A stretch of DNA of 64,000 bases from Curtobacterium sp. MCLR17_007 (GTDB lineage Bacteria; Actinomycetota; Actinomycetes; Actinomycetales; Microbacteriaceae): contig NZ_CP126271.1 of the NCBI RefSeq assembly GCF_003234655.2, forward strand, positions 2,480,001-2,544,000. Reading direction: 5' to 3'. Position numbers and translations under genes: made by a program. Positions 27,261 to 38,052 of the stretch are shown here, piece after piece (positions within the stretch are counted from its first letter, which is position 1; each line of letters opens with the position of its first letter). The notes beneath the pieces are model-generated. The model was given only the letters and a program-made list of their open reading frames with translations. It had not been told where the DNA came from and searched no databases.

Positions 27261-28817
27261 TTACTGGTTCTTCAGCTGCTCGACGACCTGGTCGTACTGC
27301 GGTGCGTTCATGAAGTTGCCGACCGACACGTGCTGTGCGTTCGGGTTCTTCTGCTTCGCGCGGTCCGTCAGTTCCTCCTGCGTGATGATGAGGTCCTCGT
27401 CACCCGTCAGGTTCGCGATGGCCTTGTTGACGACGGTGACGCCCTCGATGCCGGCCTTCTTCACCTTGTTGCGCAGGACGCTGGCGCCCATCGCGCTGGA
27501 GCCCATGCCGGCGTCGCAGGCGAACACCACGTTCTGCACGCGGGTGGCCGTCGCGGTACTGGCCGAGCCGACGCCGCCGAGGGACGCCTCGGCCTCTTCC
27601 TCGTTGGCGGGCGAGTTGTTGCCGAGCAGGCCGGCGGTCGCGGCGTTGACGTCGCGGCCCTTGTTCGCCTGCAGCTTGGCCATCGCGGCGCTCATGTCGC
27701 CGCCGCCGTTCGCCAGGTCGCGCTTGCGGGTCGTGATGAGGAAGAACGACGCGACGGCGAAGGACACCGCGGCCGACAGCACCACGGACAGGATGACGCC
27801 GAGGAAGCTGTTGCGCTCCGTGGCGCCGAGCACCGCGAAGATCGAACCCGGCGACGCAGGCGCGACCAGACCGGACTTGAACGCGACGTTCGTGGCGACA
27901 CCGGTCGCACCACCGAGGATGACGGCGATGAACAGGACCGGCTTCTGCAGCACGTACGGGAAGTAGATCTCGTGGATGCCGCCGAAGAACTGGATGATGA
28001 TCGCGCCGGGAGCGGTCGAGCGGGCGATGCCGACACCGAAGAAGGTGAAGGCGAGCAGGATGCCGAGGCCGGGGCCGGGGTTCGCCTCGAGCAGGAAGAG
28101 GATGCTCTTGCCGGACTCCTGGACCTGCTGCGCGCCGAGCTGGTCGAGCACGCCGTGGTTGATGGCGTTGTTGAGGAAGAACACCTTGGCGGGCTCGATG
28201 ATGATGCTCGCGACGGGCAGCAGCGAGTGCTGCACGAGGAAGTTCACGGCGTCGCCGAGGCCCTCGGCGATGAGCTTGAACAGCGGCGCGAGCCAGAAGA
28301 ACCCGATCATCGCGAGCACGAAGCCGAGGATGCCGGCCGCGTAGTTGTTGACGAGCATCTCGAAGCCCGGCTTGATCTTGCCGTCCCAGATCTTGTCGAT
28401 CTGCTTGATCAGGTACGCGCCGAGCGGCCCGCAGATCATCGCACCGAGGATCATCGTGGTGCCCGAGGCCCCGACGATGACGCCCATGGTCATGATCGAG
28501 CCGACGACCGCGCCGCGGGTCTCGTAGACCATCCGGCCGCCCTGGATCGCGATCGCGAGCGGGATCAGGTAGGTCAGGATCGGGCCGACGAGCCCGGGGT
28601 TGGCGACCCCGGCGGTCTCACCGAAGCCACCGAGGACGCCGACGGGCGTCCAGCCGGTCTGGATGAAGAACGCGGTGATGATGCCCCACGCGATGAAGAT
28701 CGCGATGTTGGGCATGACCATGCCGGAGAGGAACGTGCCGAACTTCTGGACGGCGACGCGTGCGCCTCCCCGCGACTTCGCGGGAGCGTCAGGCGCTGCA
28801 ACGGACGACGTTGTCAT
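27261..28817 (-). CDS. mtlA: mannitol-specific PTS EIICB permease
   Basis: This 518-residue membrane permease imports and phosphorylates mannitol. The EIIC part starts at FGTFLSGMVMPNIAIFIAWGI with about eight membrane segments and the AxxGGIHEIYFPYVL substrate-loop motif. A hydrophilic linker (about 360-420) leads to the EIIB domain with VFACDAGMGSSAMGASVLR, whose Cys is phosphorylated by EIIA. The EIIA domain is not fused but encoded by mtlF. The ATG at 28817 (MTTSSVAAPD) is chosen because AGAAAG lies upstream and the longer frame has no homology. The gene follows ptsI after 62 bp. Confidence 0.95.
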   Translation of the reverse strand: MTTSSVAAPDAPAKSRGGARVAVQKFGTFLSGMVMPNIAIFIAWGIITAFFIQTGWTPVGVLGGFGETAGVANPGLVGPILTYLIPLAIAIQGGRMVYETRGAVVGSIMTMGVIVGASGTTMILGAMICGPLGAYLIKQIDKIWDGKIKPGFEMLVNNYAAGILGFVLAMIGFFWLAPLFKLIAEGLGDAVNFLVQHSLLPVASIIIEPAKVFFLNNAINHGVLDQLGAQQVQESGKSILFLLEANPGPGLGILLAFTFFGVGIARSTAPGAIIIQFFGGIHEIYFPYVLQKPVLFIAVILGGATGVATNVAFKSGLVAPASPGSIFAVLGATERNSFLGVILSVVLSAAVSFAVASFFLITTRKRDLANGGGDMSAAMAKLQANKGRDVNAATAGLLGNNSPANEEEAEASLGGVGSASTATATRVQNVVFACDAGMGSSAMGASVLRNKVKKAGIEGVTVVNKAIANLTGDEDLIITQEELTDRAKQKNPNAQHVSVGNFMNAPQYDQVVEQLKNQ

Positions 28818-28879
28818 GTGCGATGACTTTCTGTGTGGTGGTGCTGCTGCGTGGAGGGTGACGGGTTGTGGAGCAGGGG

Positions 28880-30535
28880 CTAGACGGCGTGCGCGGCCGC
28901 CGCAGCGGACTTGGCAGCCGCCGCAGTGGACGCGGCGAGTGCCGCCCGGGCCATCTCGCGGGCTTCGTCGAGCGTGTGCCTGCCGAGTTCGGCGCGCACG
29001 TCGGCGAGGGCCGCGGGGGTCATGGAGAGGGTGGTGGCGCCGAGGCCGACCAGGACGACGGCGAGCAGCGGGTCGGCCGCGGCCTCGCCGCAGATGCCGA
29101 CCCCCTTGCCCGCATCGGCACCGGCGCTGCCGAGCTGCGCGACGAGGCGCAGGACGGCCGGGTGCCACGGGTCCTGGTAGGACGCGACGGTGCCGAGCAT
29201 GCGGTCGGCAGCCATCGTGTACTGCGTCAGGTCGTTCGTGCCGATCGACACGAAGTCGGCGGACTGGAAGACCTGTTCGGCCATGAGCGCGAGCGAGGGG
29301 ACCTCGGCCATCACGCCCGCGGTGCGGATCCCGAGCTCGCGGGCCAGGTCGACGAAGTACTCGGTCTCCTCGGCGTCGGCGACCATCGGCGCCATCACCC
29401 ACAGGTCCGCTTCGGTCTCGGCATCGGCCTGGGCGAGGGCGGTGAGCTGGTCGCGCAGCACCTCGGGGTGGTTCCGGAGCGCGCGGAGCCCACGACGGCC
29501 GAGCGCCGGGTTCTCCTCGTCCTTGTCGGTGAGGAACGGCAGCGGCTTGTCTGCGCCCGCGTCGAGCGCCCGGACGACGACCTTCTTGCCGGGGAACGCG
29601 GCGAGGAGCTGGCGGTAGGACTCCTGCTGCTCGGCCACCGTCGGTGCCTTCGGCGAGTCGAGGAAGAGGAACTCGGTGCGGAAGAGCCCCACGCCCTCCG
29701 CACCGAGAGCAACGGCGCCCGCGGCGTCGGCGGGGCTGCCGAGGTTCGCCAGGAGCGGCACGAGGTGGCCGTCGGACAGGGCACCGGCGGTGAGCGGTGC
29801 GGCTGCGGCGGCGAGGCGGTCGGCGATGCGCTGGTCGACGTCGGCGACGAGCTCCGGCGAGGGGTCGGTCACGACGGTGCCGGCCGCGGCGTCGACGACG
29901 ACGTGGGTGCCGTCGGACAGGTCGTCCGCGCCGGCCACCCCGACGATCGCGGTGATGCCCTTGGCACGGGCGAGGATCGCCGTGTGCGAGGTCGGGCCGC
30001 CGTCGCGGGTGACGAGTGCGAGGACCTTGTCGAGGTCGAGGAGTGCAGTGTCCGCCGGCGCGAGGTCACGGGCGACGAGCACGAACGGGGTGTCCGACTC
30101 GGGGACACCGGGGGCGTGCACGCCGCGGAGCTTGGCGATGATGCGCTGGGCGACGTCGTCGAGGTCGGTCGCCCGCTCCCCCATGTACCCACCGATCGAG
30201 ACGAGCAGGTCGCGGAACTGGCCGAACGCCTCGAACACGGCGCGCTCGGCGTTGGTGCCGCCGTCGATGCGGGCGTGCACGTCGTCGAGCAGCGTCGGGT
30301 CCTGCGCCATGAGCGCCTGGGCCTCGAGCACGGCCTGGGCATCGCCACCGGCGAGCTGCCCGCGCTTGTTGAGGTCCTCGGCCACCGCGGCGAGCGCCGC
30401 GTGCACGGCCTGCTTGGCGTCGTCCGCCGAGCCCTCGAGTGCCGCCGTCGACGGTTCGCCGAGCGGGTCCGCCATGCGGAGCACGGGGCCGTGGGCGACG
30501 CCACGGCCGACGCCGGTTCCGAGCAGTTCGGGCAT
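28880..30535 (-). CDS. ptsI: phosphoenolpyruvate-protein phosphotransferase (PTS enzyme I)
   Basis: This 551-residue general PTS enzyme takes phosphate from PEP and gives it to HPr. The swivel domain has DGGPTSHTAILARAKG with catalytic His184. The C-terminal PEP-binding TIM barrel shows GLFRTEFLFLD, VVRALDAGADKP and the signature SIGTNDLTQYTMAADR, ending with GKGVGICGEAA carrying the active-site Cys. The ATG at 30535 is selected over the longer frame because AAGGAG is 7 nt upstream. It heads the mannitol operon, an uncommon pairing of general PTS gene and sugar-specific genes. Transcription probably starts from the divergent promoter region near 30629-30657. Confidence 0.95.
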   Translation of the reverse strand: MPELLGTGVGRGVAHGPVLRMADPLGEPSTAALEGSADDAKQAVHAALAAVAEDLNKRGQLAGGDAQAVLEAQALMAQDPTLLDDVHARIDGGTNAERAVFEAFGQFRDLLVSIGGYMGERATDLDDVAQRIIAKLRGVHAPGVPESDTPFVLVARDLAPADTALLDLDKVLALVTRDGGPTSHTAILARAKGITAIVGVAGADDLSDGTHVVVDAAAGTVVTDPSPELVADVDQRIADRLAAAAAPLTAGALSDGHLVPLLANLGSPADAAGAVALGAEGVGLFRTEFLFLDSPKAPTVAEQQESYRQLLAAFPGKKVVVRALDAGADKPLPFLTDKDEENPALGRRGLRALRNHPEVLRDQLTALAQADAETEADLWVMAPMVADAEETEYFVDLARELGIRTAGVMAEVPSLALMAEQVFQSADFVSIGTNDLTQYTMAADRMLGTVASYQDPWHPAVLRLVAQLGSAGADAGKGVGICGEAAADPLLAVVLVGLGATTLSMTPAALADVRAELGRHTLDEAREMARAALAASTAAAAKSAAAAAHAV

Positions 30536-30628
30536 TCGAGACTCCTTCATCTCACGCGCGCTTGCGGTGGGGTGGTTCGGTTCGGTGCTGCGCACACGAA
30601 GCGGACCACGTCCGTGCGGCTGTGGAGC

Positions 30629-30657
30629 ACACTACATCGATCCGCGTTGACAAACAA
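30629..30657 (-). promoter_or_regulatory. promoter of the ptsI-mtl operon
   Basis: On the minus strand TTGTTT (30657-30652) is 17 bp from TAGTGT (30634-30629), placing the start near 30622 and leaving a leader of about 85 nt before ptsI. Its -35 abuts the -35 of the plus-strand promoter. Inference from consensus and spacing. Confidence 0.5.
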
Positions 30658-30686
30658 ACACATCCGGGGATAAAAATACACAAACA
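30647..30686 (+). promoter_or_regulatory. promoter of the DeoR-type regulator with ACAAACA repeats
   Basis: A perfect TTGACA (30647-30652) is 18 bp from TAAAAA (30671-30676). The heptamer ACAAACA occurs at 30650-30656 and again at 30680-30686, exactly 30 bp apart, flanking the -10. These are reasonable operator candidates for the DeoR/GlpR-type protein encoded just downstream. The stretch is strikingly AT-rich for this genome. Confidence 0.5.
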
Positions 30687-30790
30687 GATGCCCGTTTCCG
30701 TCTGGGGTCACCCCCACTCCGGGTCTCCTCCGGCGGAATCTGCCCGTCCGTGTCCGTTCCGCCCCGATCCGAGCCCGACGACGAGGTCCC

Positions 30791-31561
30791 ATGTACGCAC
30801 CAGAGCGCCACCAGCGCATCGTCGACCAGGCGCGTGCCGCTGGCCGGGTCGACGTCAAGGACCTCGCCGAGCTCCTCGAGGTGACCCCGGAGACCATCCG
30901 TCGCGACCTCACCTCGCTCGAGCGCCGCGGACTCGTCCGCCGCGCACACGGCGGTGCCATCCCGGTCGAGCGCATCACGCTGCACCCCGGGGTCGGCGAC
31001 CGCGGCGGCATCAACCAGACCGAGAAGATGGTCATCGCCGAGGCCGCACTCGAGGAGCTCCCCGAGAACGGCTCGATCATGATCGACGCGGGCACGTCGA
31101 CGATCTGCCTGGCCGAGATGCTGCCGACCGACCGCGGGCTGACGGTGGTCACCCACTCGCTGCCGGTCGCGATGGCGGTGGCGAACCGCGCGGGCATCGA
31201 CCTGCACCTGCTCGGTGGCAACATCCGCAGCGACTCGCTCGCCGGCGTCGGCACCTGGACGCACCAGCTGATCGGGATGGTCAGCGTCGACGTCGCGTTC
31301 ATCAGCATCAACGGCATCACCCCCGAGCGCGGCCTGACGACCCACAACATGGCCGAGGCCGCGGTCAAGTCCGCGATGATCAAGTCCGCGCGCCGGAGCA
31401 TCCTGCTGGCGGACCACACGAAGTTCGGTCGCGAGGAGTTCGGCCGCGTCGCACCCCTGGCCGCGATCGACACGATCATCACCGACCCCGGCGTGAACCT
31501 CGACCTGGTCCGCGAGGTCGAGGCCGCCGGCACCGAGGTGTTCTGGCCCGGCCGTCCCTGA
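30791..31561 (+). CDS. DeoR/GlpR family transcriptional regulator
   Basis: This 256-residue sugar-responsive repressor has an N-terminal winged helix (residues 5-57) with the DeoR signature ERHQRIVDQARAAGRVDVKD and VTPETIRRDLTSLERRGLVRRAHGGA. The C-terminal DeoRC domain has MIDAGTSTICLAEML, VVTHSLPVAM and a TSAFISIN-like strand, and senses a phosphorylated sugar. Divergent from ptsI-mtlAFD and upstream of ptsH, it is the obvious local regulator of the PTS genes. The effector could be a mannitol or fructose phosphate. Its ATG lies about 108 nt from the predicted transcription start. Confidence 0.9.
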   Translation: MYAPERHQRIVDQARAAGRVDVKDLAELLEVTPETIRRDLTSLERRGLVRRAHGGAIPVERITLHPGVGDRGGINQTEKMVIAEAALEELPENGSIMIDAGTSTICLAEMLPTDRGLTVVTHSLPVAMAVANRAGIDLHLLGGNIRSDSLAGVGTWTHQLIGMVSVDVAFISINGITPERGLTTHNMAEAAVKSAMIKSARRSILLADHTKFGREEFGRVAPLAAIDTIITDPGVNLDLVREVEAAGTEVFWPGRP

Positions 31562-31631
31562 CCGTTCCGTCCGACCCACCCCCGGCCGCTCGCTACCATG
31601 AGCGCACCACCCATCGACGAGGAGTCAATCG

Positions 31632-31904
31632 ATGTCCGAAGCCACCCGCACCGTCACCGTCGCCAGCGGATCCGGGCTGCACGCCCGCCCGGCGTCCCTG
31701 TTCGTCCAGACCGTCACCGCGTCGGGCCACCAGGTCACGATCGCCAAGGGCGACAAGTCCGCGAACGCCGGTAGCATCCTCGGCCTGCTCGGCCTGGGCG
31801 TCGAGAACGGCGACGAGGTCACGCTGACGGTGTCCGGCGACGACGCCGAGACCACCGCGGACAGCCTGGTCGAGTTCCTGAAGACGGACCACGACGCGGC
31901 CTGA
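31632..31904 (+). CDS. ptsH: phosphocarrier protein HPr
   Basis: This 90-residue PTS carrier has SGLHARPASLFVQTV with phosphorylated His18. The region KSANAGSILGLLGLGV contains Ser48 at the position of the regulatory serine of Gram-positive HPr, although an HPr kinase is not in the window. GAGGAG lies 8 nt before the ATG, and TACCAT at 31594-31599 could serve as -10 of its own promoter. It stands 70 bp after the DeoR gene and is closed by a perfect palindrome at 31943-31978. Confidence 0.95.
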   Translation: MSEATRTVTVASGSGLHARPASLFVQTVTASGHQVTIAKGDKSANAGSILGLLGLGVENGDEVTLTVSGDDAETTADSLVEFLKTDHDAA

Positions 31905-31942
31905 CCGCGACCGTCGCGTCCTCGACGCGACCACCAGACGGA

Positions 31943-31978
31943 CGGGAGGCCCGTGGCTGCGCAGCCACGGGCCTCCCG
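31943..31978. terminator. perfect 36-bp palindrome after ptsH
   Basis: Two 18-base arms meet without a spacer (31943-31960, 31961-31978). The arms begin CGGGAGGCCCGTGG, the core shared with the palindromes at 37963 and 45454. Likely terminator of ptsH. Confidence 0.75.
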
Positions 31979-32073
31979 CGCGCGCTCCGCATGTTGCAAC
32001 GCGCCAGCGGCGCGCGGCGCCAGCGCCGGCCGAGCCTGCGAGGTCGGTCGTCCTGCACGTCCCACCCCGCCGA

Positions 32074-32079
32074 TAAGGT
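32074..32079 (+). promoter_or_regulatory. -10 box of a putative leaderless promoter for the exonuclease III gene
   Basis: TAAGGT is followed by 7 nt and the ATG at 32087, with no Shine-Dalgarno. This decides the start codon of the gene. Confidence 0.45.
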
Positions 32080-32086
32080 GGTCGGC

Positions 32087-33980
<1,894 letters not shown>

Positions 33981-33981
33981 C

Positions 33982-34587
33982 GTGCTGCCCGTCACGCTGC
34001 GCTCGGAGCGGGTGCTGCTCGAGGTCCCGACGCGCGCGGACACCGTCGCGATCACCGAGGGCTGCCAGGACCCCGAGGTCGTCCGCTGGACCACGATCCC
34101 CACGCCGTACCGGCCGCAGGACGCGAACGCCTTCGTCGACGCGCTCGTCGGCCCCGGCTGGGCGTCCGACCGCGAGTACACCTGGGCGATCCGGCGACCG
34201 GGCTCGACGTGGCTCGACGGCGTGGTCTCGTGGCGCACCGAGCGGCGCGACCTCGGGTTCTGGCTCGCGCCGTCGGCACGGGGCCGTGGCCTGGTGCACG
34301 AGGCGGTGTCGCTCGTCGTCGACTGGGCGTTCGACCGCGGGGCGCCCGACGTGTCGTGGGAGTGCTACGTCGGCAACACGGCGTCGGCCGCCGTCGCCCG
34401 TCGCGCCGGCTTCGCCTACACCGGCACCGGCGACGCCGACATCCCCAGCCGCGACGGCGGCCCCACGCCGGCGTGGAAGGGGCTGCTCCGTGCCGACGGG
34501 GTGCCCGCGTCGGACCTGCCCTGGCCGGCCGAGTCGTACGGCGCCGGGCGTCCAGAGGCCGGTCGCGCCGGTAGTCTCGGTCCGTGA
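33982..34587 (+). CDS. GNAT family N-acetyltransferase (RimJ/RimL-like)
   Basis: This 201-residue GNAT protein resembles the ribosomal-protein or antibiotic acetyltransferase group: LRSERVLLEVPTRAD opening, FWLAPSARGRGLVHEAVSLVVDWAF (acetyl-CoA pyrophosphate loop, R-G-x-G-x-like), and WECYVGNTASAAVARRAGF, the classic N-x-x-S-x-x-x-x-x-x-x-x-G-F ending. Substrate unknown. The GTG at 33982 starts one base after the trpS stop, and its stop overlaps the ribD start by 4 nt, so it is embedded in the trpS-ribD-ribA run. Confidence 0.85.
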   Translation: MLPVTLRSERVLLEVPTRADTVAITEGCQDPEVVRWTTIPTPYRPQDANAFVDALVGPGWASDREYTWAIRRPGSTWLDGVVSWRTERRDLGFWLAPSARGRGLVHEAVSLVVDWAFDRGAPDVSWECYVGNTASAAVARRAGFAYTGTGDADIPSRDGGPTPAWKGLLRADGVPASDLPWPAESYGAGRPEAGRAGSLGP

Positions 34588-35687
34588 ACGAGCGAACGTC
34601 GTCAGGGGCGTCCGCGACCGAGGTCCAGGCCATGCGCCGTGGTCTCGAGCTCGCGGCCCAGGGACCCGTCGTGGGCGACCACGCCCGGGTCGGTGCCGTC
34701 GTGCTCGCTCCGGACGGCACCACGCTGGCCGAGGGCTGGCACCGCGGTGCCGGCACACCCCATGCCGAGGTCGACGCGATGTCGCGGCTCACGCCGGACC
34801 AGCTCCGGGGTGCGACCGTCGTCGTCACCCTCGAACCGTGCGACCACACCGGCCGGACCGGGCCCTGCTCGGTGGCGCTCATCGAGGCCGGTGTCGGTCG
34901 GGTCGTGTACGCGATCGACGACCCCGGTCCGCAGGCGCACGGCGGTGCCGACCGACTCCGCGCGGCCGGCGTCGACGTCGTGTCCGGCGTGCTCGCCGAC
35001 CAGGCGTCCGCCTTCCTCGAGCGCTGGCTGCTGTCGGTCCGCCGGGGGCGCCCGTGGGTGACCGTGAAGTGGGCGTCGAGCCTCGACGGCCGCACCGCCG
35101 CGGCGGACGGCACGAGCCGGTGGATCACCGGCGCGGCCGCCCGGCAGCACGTGCACGAGCAGCGCGCCGCGCACGACGCGATCCTGGTCGGGACCGGCAC
35201 CGTCCTGGCGGACGACCCGTCGCTGACCGCGCGGGGTGACGCCGGCGAGTTCCTGGCCGACCAGCCGCTGCCCGTCGTGCTCGGCGACCGTGCCGTGCCC
35301 GGCGACGCCGCCGTCCGCGCACACCCGCGCGGGCTGGTGCACCTGCCCGGCCACGACCTCCACGTCGCGCTGGGCTCGCTGGCGGACCGGGGCGTCCGCA
35401 CGGTGTTCGTCGAGGGTGGCCCCACCGTCGCGTCCGCCTTCATCGCGGCTGGACTCGTCGACGAGGTCCTCGTCTACCTGGCCCCGGTGCTGCTCGGCGG
35501 TCCGCGTGTTGCACTTTCCGACATCGGCGTGGGAAGCATGAACCAGCGTCTGCGGTTGGACGTACTATCGACCACCAGCCTCGGCCCCGACCTGCTGGTG
35601 CGTGCACGACCCGTCCGTGTCGACTCCCGCCGACACCACGACGAGCACGCTGACGACGGGGCCCGTACCGACCGGAGCACCCCATGA
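34584..35687 (+). CDS. ribD: bifunctional riboflavin biosynthesis deaminase/reductase
   Basis: This 367-residue enzyme performs the second and third steps of riboflavin synthesis: deamination of the pyrimidine and NADPH-dependent reduction of the ribosyl side chain. The zinc deaminase half (about 10-150) has PHAEVDAM and LEPCDHTGRTGPC. The usual NPxVG motif is replaced by HARVG, a deviation worth noting. The reductase half has VKWASSLDGRTAAADGTSRWITG and VFVEGGPTVASAFI. The GTG at 34584 overlaps the acetyltransferase stop by 4 nt, and a TAGTCT box lies 6 nt upstream. The frame overlaps ribA by 4 nt. No FMN riboswitch is visible upstream. Confidence 0.93.
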   Translation: MNERTSSGASATEVQAMRRGLELAAQGPVVGDHARVGAVVLAPDGTTLAEGWHRGAGTPHAEVDAMSRLTPDQLRGATVVVTLEPCDHTGRTGPCSVALIEAGVGRVVYAIDDPGPQAHGGADRLRAAGVDVVSGVLADQASAFLERWLLSVRRGRPWVTVKWASSLDGRTAAADGTSRWITGAAARQHVHEQRAAHDAILVGTGTVLADDPSLTARGDAGEFLADQPLPVVLGDRAVPGDAAVRAHPRGLVHLPGHDLHVALGSLADRGVRTVFVEGGPTVASAFIAAGLVDEVLVYLAPVLLGGPRVALSDIGVGSMNQRLRLDVLSTTSLGPDLLVRARPVRVDSRRHHDEHADDGARTDRSTP

Positions 35688-36340
35688 CCGACGCACTGAC
35701 CTCTCCCGTCCCGGGCAGCCCGGTCCGGTTCGAAGTCGCCACGAACGTCCCGACGACCCACGGCACCTTCGAGATGCGCGCCTACCGTGACCTGGTCACC
35801 GGGGCCGAGCACGTCGCCGTCATCGGTCTGACACCTGACGGCGACGCTCCCGTCGACGGCGCCCTCGTCCGCGTGCACTCGGAGTGCCTGACGGGCGAGG
35901 CCTTCGGGTCGCTCAAGTGCGAGTGCGGTCCGCAGCTCGACGCCGCCCTCGACACGATTGCGGCCGAGGGCGGCGTGGTCGTCTACCTGCGCGGGCACGA
36001 GGGCCGCGGCATCGGTCTCGTGAACAAGCTCAAGGCGTACCGCCTGCAAGAGGACGGCCTGGACACGCTCGACGCCAACCTGGCGCTCGGGCTGCCGGCG
36101 GACTCGCGGGCGTACGGCGGCGCAGCCGGCATCCTCGCCGACCTCGGCATCCACCGCGTGCGACTGCTGTCGAACAACCCGGAGAAGCAGCGTCAGCTCG
36201 AAGAGCACGGCATCGCGGTCGACACCCTCGTGCCGCTCGTCGTCGGCATCTCCGTGCAGAACGCCGGGTACCTCGACACCAAGCGCGACCGGATGGGCCA
36301 CCAGCTCCCCGAGCACCTGGAAGCCGGCGCACACCAGTAG
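35684..36340 (+). CDS. ribA: GTP cyclohydrolase II
   Basis: This 218-residue zinc enzyme opens the imidazole ring of GTP, the first committed step to riboflavin. It has VRVHSECLTGEAFGSLKCEC with the three zinc-binding cysteines, YLRGHEGRGIGLVNKLKAY and RLLSNNPEK with the GTP-binding and catalytic residues. It is a stand-alone enzyme, not fused to DHBP synthase, so ribB, ribH and ribE must be elsewhere. The ATG overlaps the ribD stop by 4 nt. Confidence 0.94.
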   Translation: MTDALTSPVPGSPVRFEVATNVPTTHGTFEMRAYRDLVTGAEHVAVIGLTPDGDAPVDGALVRVHSECLTGEAFGSLKCECGPQLDAALDTIAAEGGVVVYLRGHEGRGIGLVNKLKAYRLQEDGLDTLDANLALGLPADSRAYGGAAGILADLGIHRVRLLSNNPEKQRQLEEHGIAVDTLVPLVVGISVQNAGYLDTKRDRMGHQLPEHLEAGAHQ

Positions 36341-36392
36341 CCACCGGCACCGGCAGACCCTCGGCGGATTCGCAGGTCCACGACATCCGTCG

Positions 36393-36398
36393 TACACT
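36393..36398 (+). promoter_or_regulatory. putative -10 element of the MFS transporter gene
   Basis: TACACT with TTCGCA 18 bp upstream (36369-36374) is a possible promoter, which would leave a leader of about 125 nt before the ATG at 36531. Nothing else is seen in the 190-bp gap. Confidence 0.35.
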
Positions 36399-36530
36399 GG
36401 GCCTCCCCGTCACGAGCGGCCCACCACCACCCGAACGCACCCGACCGAGCAGCCGCCCACCTCGCGGCCCGGTCCGAGTCCGCCGTTCGCGCCCTCTGCG
36501 TCCCACGACGCTCTCCTCGGAGTCGCCCGC

Positions 36531-37949
36531 ATGTCCGCCACCTCGGCTGCCCCCGCACCCACCCAGAAGACCAACCCGCGCTCCCGCGTCGTCGTCGCGA
36601 GCCTGATCGGCACCTCGATCGAGTTCTACGACTTCTACGTCTACGCGACCGCCGCGGTGCTCGTCTTCCCGACGCTCTTCTTCCCGAACGAGGACCCGAC
36701 CGCGTCGCAGCTGTCCTCGTTCGTCACGTTCGCCCTCGCGTTCTTCGCCCGACCGGTCGGGTCGGTCCTCTTCGGCCACTTCGGTGACCGCATCGGCCGC
36801 AAGACCACGCTCGTCGCGTCGCTGCTGGTCATGGGGACCGCGACGTTCCTGATCGGCTGCCTGCCGACGTTCGACTCGATCGGCATCTGGGCGCCCGTCC
36901 TGCTCGCGGTGATGCGTTTCGCCCAGGGTGTCGGCCTCGGCGGCGAGTGGTCCGGTGCCGCGCTCCTGGCGACCGAGAACGCCCCCGAGGGCAAGCGGGG
37001 TGTCTTCGGGTCGATGCCCCAGCTCGGCGCGCCGATCGGCTTCCTGCTCGCCAACGGCCTGTTCATCGCGATCAACGCCGCGATGCCGGCCGGCGCGGAC
37101 GGCACGCCGAACCCGGACTTCCAGGCGTGGGGCTGGCGCCTGCCGTTCCTGCTCTCCGCCGTGCTCGTGCTCGTCGGCCTGTACGTCCGGTTCCGCCTGG
37201 TCGAGTCGACCGTGTTCCGCGGGGTGCAGGAGTCCGGCACCGTCGCGAAGGTGCCGCTCGGCCGGGTGTTCCGCACCTCGTGGAAGGCGCTCATCGTCGG
37301 CACCTTCGGCATGGTCGCCACGTACGTGCTGTTCTACTTCATGACGACGTTCACGCTGTCGTACGGCACGACGGGGTCCACCGCCTCGGCGCTCGTCCCG
37401 AAGGTCGGGCTCGGCTACTCGCGCGGCGAGTTCCTCACCCTGCTCATGATCGGCGTGGTGTTCTTCGGCATCTTCACCCCGATCGCCGGCATGCTCGCCG
37501 ACCGGTTCGGGCGTCGTCGCACGCTCATCCCGACCACGATCGGCATCGCGCTGTTCGGCCTGACGTTCCAGTTCTGGTTCGCCGCCTCGACCGGACCGAT
37601 CACCGTCGTGACGTTCCTGATCGTCGGTCTGTCGCTGATGGGCCTGACGTTCGGCCCGATGGGTGCGCTGCTGCCGGAGCTCTTCCCGACGAACGTCCGG
37701 TACACGGGCTCCGCGCTGGCCTACAACGTCGCCTCGATCCTGGGCGCCTCGCTGGCGCCGACCATCGCCCTGGCGCTGTGGAAGCCGGACGGCGACATCT
37801 TCCTCGTCGGGCTCTACCTGACCATCGCAGCCGTGGTCACCCTCGTCGCGCTCCTGCTCGTCCGGGAGACCCGCGGCACCGACTGGAGCGCGGCCGACGC
37901 GGGCGCCGTGCGGAGCGCCGAGCCGACGGACGCGAGCCGCAGGCCGTAG
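36531..37949 (+). CDS. MFS transporter, metabolite:H+ symporter (MHS) family
   Basis: This 472-residue twelve-helix transporter belongs to the MHS family, which contains ShiA, ProP and KgtP-like proteins. Diagnostic segments are GTSIEFYDFYVYATAAVLVF in the first helix, FFARPVGSVLFGHFGDRIGRKTTL (the loop 2-3 MFS motif), GVGLGGEWSGAALL, and LADRFGRRRTLIPTT between helices 8 and 9. Substrate may be an organic acid, shikimate, proline or betaine and cannot be told from sequence. CGGAG is 9 nt before the ATG. A perfect 46-bp palindrome terminates the gene. Confidence 0.9.
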   Translation: MSATSAAPAPTQKTNPRSRVVVASLIGTSIEFYDFYVYATAAVLVFPTLFFPNEDPTASQLSSFVTFALAFFARPVGSVLFGHFGDRIGRKTTLVASLLVMGTATFLIGCLPTFDSIGIWAPVLLAVMRFAQGVGLGGEWSGAALLATENAPEGKRGVFGSMPQLGAPIGFLLANGLFIAINAAMPAGADGTPNPDFQAWGWRLPFLLSAVLVLVGLYVRFRLVESTVFRGVQESGTVAKVPLGRVFRTSWKALIVGTFGMVATYVLFYFMTTFTLSYGTTGSTASALVPKVGLGYSRGEFLTLLMIGVVFFGIFTPIAGMLADRFGRRRTLIPTTIGIALFGLTFQFWFAASTGPITVVTFLIVGLSLMGLTFGPMGALLPELFPTNVRYTGSALAYNVASILGASLAPTIALALWKPDGDIFLVGLYLTIAAVVTLVALLLVRETRGTDWSAADAGAVRSAEPTDASRRP

Positions 37950-37962
37950 TCCGGACCTCCGA

Positions 37963-38008
37963 ACGGACGGGAGGCCCGGTGCCAGCTGGCACCGGGCCTC
38001 CCGTCCGT
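37963..38008. terminator. perfect 46-bp palindrome after the MFS gene
   Basis: Two 23-base arms (37963-37985 and 37986-38008) are exact reverse complements with no spacer, 13 bp after the MFS stop. The core GGACGGGAGGCCCG is shared with other intergenic palindromes of the window. Terminator function is likely; the absence of any mismatch is unusual. Confidence 0.75.
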
Positions 38009-38052
38009 CTCGGTGCGGCCCGTACCCGAGGAACGACAGGAGCGACGTCGCA

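Noticed and set aside
34460..34584. FMN riboswitch upstream of ribD
   Set aside because: The space upstream of ribD is the coding end of the acetyltransferase gene and no RFN-element core is recognisable.
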